Made by a program: the position numbers and the translations under genes. The notes under the pieces are model-generated. The model searched no databases and was not told the DNA's origin. It was given only the letters and a program-made list of their open reading frames with translations. This document shows, piece by piece, positions 6,219 through 6,234 of a DNA stretch of 6,234 nt. Position 1 is the stretch's first letter; every line of letters starts with the position of its first letter. The DNA comes from an uncultured Oscillospiraceae bacterium (lineage in GTDB: Bacteria > Bacillota > Clostridia > Oscillospirales > Oscillospiraceae), in the NCBI GenBank assembly GCA_934662925.1, contig CAKUKL010000093.1, positions 1-6,234 of the forward strand, read 5' to 3'.

Positions 6219-6234
6219 CGACAGTGCAGAATAT
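6215..6234 (+). CDS. Start of a gene cut by the window edge, probably Nif3-like dinuclear metal protein
   Basis: Only six codons are present (MTTVQN). The ATG overlaps the trmK stop (ATGA), and GAAGGAG (6199-6205) lies 9 bases before it as a good ribosome binding site, so a coupled gene begins here. The identity is inferred from context: a Nif3/YqfO-family gene very often follows trmK in Firmicutes, and the first residues are compatible. Six residues cannot prove the family. Confidence 0.6.

Overview
The window reads as ordinary chromosomal DNA from a high-GC Clostridia lineage, most likely Oscillospiraceae or a relative. That placement is inferred from the clostridial forms of LeuC and LeuD, a CoaX variant, a 65-residue DUF1858 protein and the trmK/Nif3-type pair. 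Purine-rich ribosome binding sites and sigma-A-like promoters in AT-rich gaps fit it too. All genes are on the + strand. No mobile element, CRISPR array, tRNA or rRNA is visible.

Region 1 (1-2938) is a leucine operon, leuC-leuD-leuB. Its promoter and any leuA lie outside the left edge. leuC and leuD encode the two subunits of 3-isopropylmalate dehydratase; leuB encodes 3-isopropylmalate dehydrogenase. leuD and leuB overlap by ATGA, and the operon ends at a perfect 13-bp hairpin terminator. Region 2 (2936-3827) is a monocistronic type III pantothenate kinase gene (coaX). Its promoter starts inside the T-tract of the leu terminator, and it has its own strong terminator. Its product has substitutions at several positions usually conserved in CoaX. 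Region 3 (3828-5166) is a 190-bp gap with an AT-rich promoter region carrying repeated CTTGCA/TGCAAG elements, then a GTG-started class I aminotransferase resembling the Thermus-type (Ib) aspartate aminotransferases.

Region 4 (5167-6234) begins with a promoter whose -35 context resembles that of the aminotransferase gene. It drives a small CxxC protein (DUF1858, hybrid-cluster-protein-associated redox disulfide domain) followed by an intrinsic terminator. The ribosome binding site of trmK, for tRNA adenine-22 N1-methyltransferase, starts immediately after that terminator's T-tract. trmK overlaps by ATGA a truncated gene at the right edge, probably the usual Nif3-family partner.

Functionally, the left two-thirds concerns branched-chain amino acid, CoA and amino-group metabolism. 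2-ketoisovalerate feeds both leucine and pantothenate, and aspartate supplies nitrogen and, in many bacteria, beta-alanine. The right end is a redox and tRNA-modification module. No clearly new biological system is visible. The items most worth checking are the CoaX substitutions, the shared -35 elements and the terminator placed against the trmK ribosome binding site.
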